Below are positions 63,201 to 64,000 of a DNA stretch of 64,000 nt, one piece after another. A program made the translations under genes and the position numbers. Source of the DNA: Escarpia spicata (Eukaryota; Annelida; Polychaeta; Sabellida; Siboglinidae); NCBI GenBank assembly GCA_963995525.1, contig OZ023206.1:42143178-42207177 (forward strand), given 5' to 3'. Position 1 is the first letter of the stretch. The number at the start of each line of letters is the position of its first letter. The notes below the pieces were generated by a model that saw only the letters and a list, made by a program, of their open reading frames with translations, did not search any database and was not told the DNA's origin.

Positions 63201-64000
63201 ATATATTTGGGGTAAGACCACATTAAGGATCCGTCCGCCGAAAAAAGTCCACTTAAAATACCGTTAAGCTGTGATATGCATAAATTGTGTTAGAACACTT
63301 TGACATGGGACATGTTTGTCTCGTGAGTACTGAATGTACTGCTGCTTTAGACAAGATAAAACATCAAACGGGGATGAGTTTTCACACCTATAACTTACGT
63401 AATATGTTCTTGTAAATTACGTGACGGAGATAAAACGGTAACATGCATTCCCATTTGTGGTTAATCTAGTTATGTGTGTAGCTTGATATCAGTCTAGCCT
63501 TCGTGAAGATTTGTAACATGCAAAACATATATTTCGGGTAAGACCACATTAAGGATCCGTCCGCCGAAAAAAGTGCACTTAAAATACCGTTATGCTGTGA
63601 TATGCATATATTTTGTTCGAACACTTTGACATGGGACATGTTTGTCTCGTGAGTACTGAATGTACTGCTGCTTTAGGCAAGATAAAACATCAAATGGGGA
63701 TGAGTTTTAACACCTATAACTTACGTAATATGTTCTTGTAACTTACGTGACGGAGATAAAACGGTAACATGCATTCCCATTTGTGATTAATCTAGTTATG
63801 TGTGTAGCTTGATATCAGTCTAGCCTTCGTGAAGATTTGTAACATGCAAAACATATATTTGGGGTAAGACCACATTAAGGATCCGTCCGCCGAAAAAAGT
63901 CCACTTAAAATACCGTTATGCTGTGATATGCATAAATTTTGTTCGAACACTTTGACATGGGACATGTTTGTCTCGTGAGTACTGAATGTACTGCTGCTTT

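Larger units (their letters stand above)
7105..64000. repeat. 326-bp satellite DNA array (about 174 head-to-tail monomers)
   Basis: The marker tcagtctag recurs at 7111, 7437, 7763, 8089 and 8415, exactly 326 bp apart, and this period persists to the end of the window. All copies have the same orientation. Nearly every monomer has a BamHI site within ttaaggatccgtcc (first at 7175-7180, next at 7501-7506). A monomer includes, in order: the BamHI block, gatatgcat, gttcgaac, an acatg/catgt inverted repeat, an agtac/gtact inverted repeat, two copies of taacttacgt, gataaaacggtaacatgc and tgtggttaatc. Monomers are AT-rich and differ at a few diagnostic sites each. A subset is 325 bp long. I saw no insertion, inversion or unrelated sequence. 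The array continues beyond the right edge. Its length and homogeneity suggest centromeric, pericentromeric or other heterochromatic DNA, which is inference. Confidence 0.98.

Noticed and set aside
7105..64000. CRISPR array
   Set aside because: The repeats are 326 bp, contiguous and without unique spacers; the locus is eukaryotic satellite.
7105..64000. CENP-B box in the monomer
   Set aside because: TTCG occurs twice (cttcgtgaag, gttcgaac) but neither is followed by the A and CGGG required by the consensus, on either strand.
7105..64000. rDNA spacer or tRNA/5S-derived satellite
   Set aside because: No rRNA, 5S or tRNA-like box A/box B sequence was recognised in the monomer.

Overview
The window is nuclear DNA from an animal. 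It shows a spliced gene of the CLCA family (calcium-activated chloride channel regulators), a decayed piggyBac transposon, simple repeats in introns, and a very long satellite array. CLCA genes are metazoan. An arthropod such as a tick or another arachnid fits the mix of CLCA and piggyBac sequences, but that placement is a weak inference. There is nothing prokaryotic, no rRNA or tRNA gene that I could recognise, and no CRISPR array.

Positions 1-7104 are unique or low-copy DNA. Five plus-strand exons between 1266 and 4414 encode about 340 residues from the middle of a CLCA protein: the second half of the von Willebrand A (VWA) domain, then the following beta-rich region. The protein N-terminus (metalloprotease-like domain and the start of VWA) should lie upstream of the window. 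The C-terminus is not seen in the window. Exon 2 carries an apparent one-base deletion. The fourth intron is best explained as a GC-AG intron. Positions 5024-6851 on the minus strand hold a broken piggyBac transposase. All three catalytic aspartate positions and a C-terminal cysteine-rich finger can still be traced, but across several frames and stop codons.

Positions from about 7105 to the end of the window (about 56.9 kb, 89% of the window) are one head-to-tail satellite with a 326-bp monomer, about 174 copies, nearly all with a BamHI site (GGATCC). I saw no inserted element, inversion or gap in it. Monomers differ at a limited set of diagnostic positions, and these reveal a nested history of block duplications: 16 monomers (5,216 bp), 20 monomers (6,518 bp), 4 monomers (1,304 bp), 3 monomers (977 bp), and longer-range copies offset by 8,471, 15,965 and 24,436 bp. 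The array begins abruptly with a full-quality monomer about 250 bp from the transposase relic and 2.7 kb past the last CLCA exon found. It therefore either interrupts the CLCA gene as a giant intronic satellite or marks where that gene was truncated.

The most notable item is the satellite with its block structure and its linked sequence variants. I see no new protein-coding system. All offsets were counted by eye from marker positions; no alignment was run.
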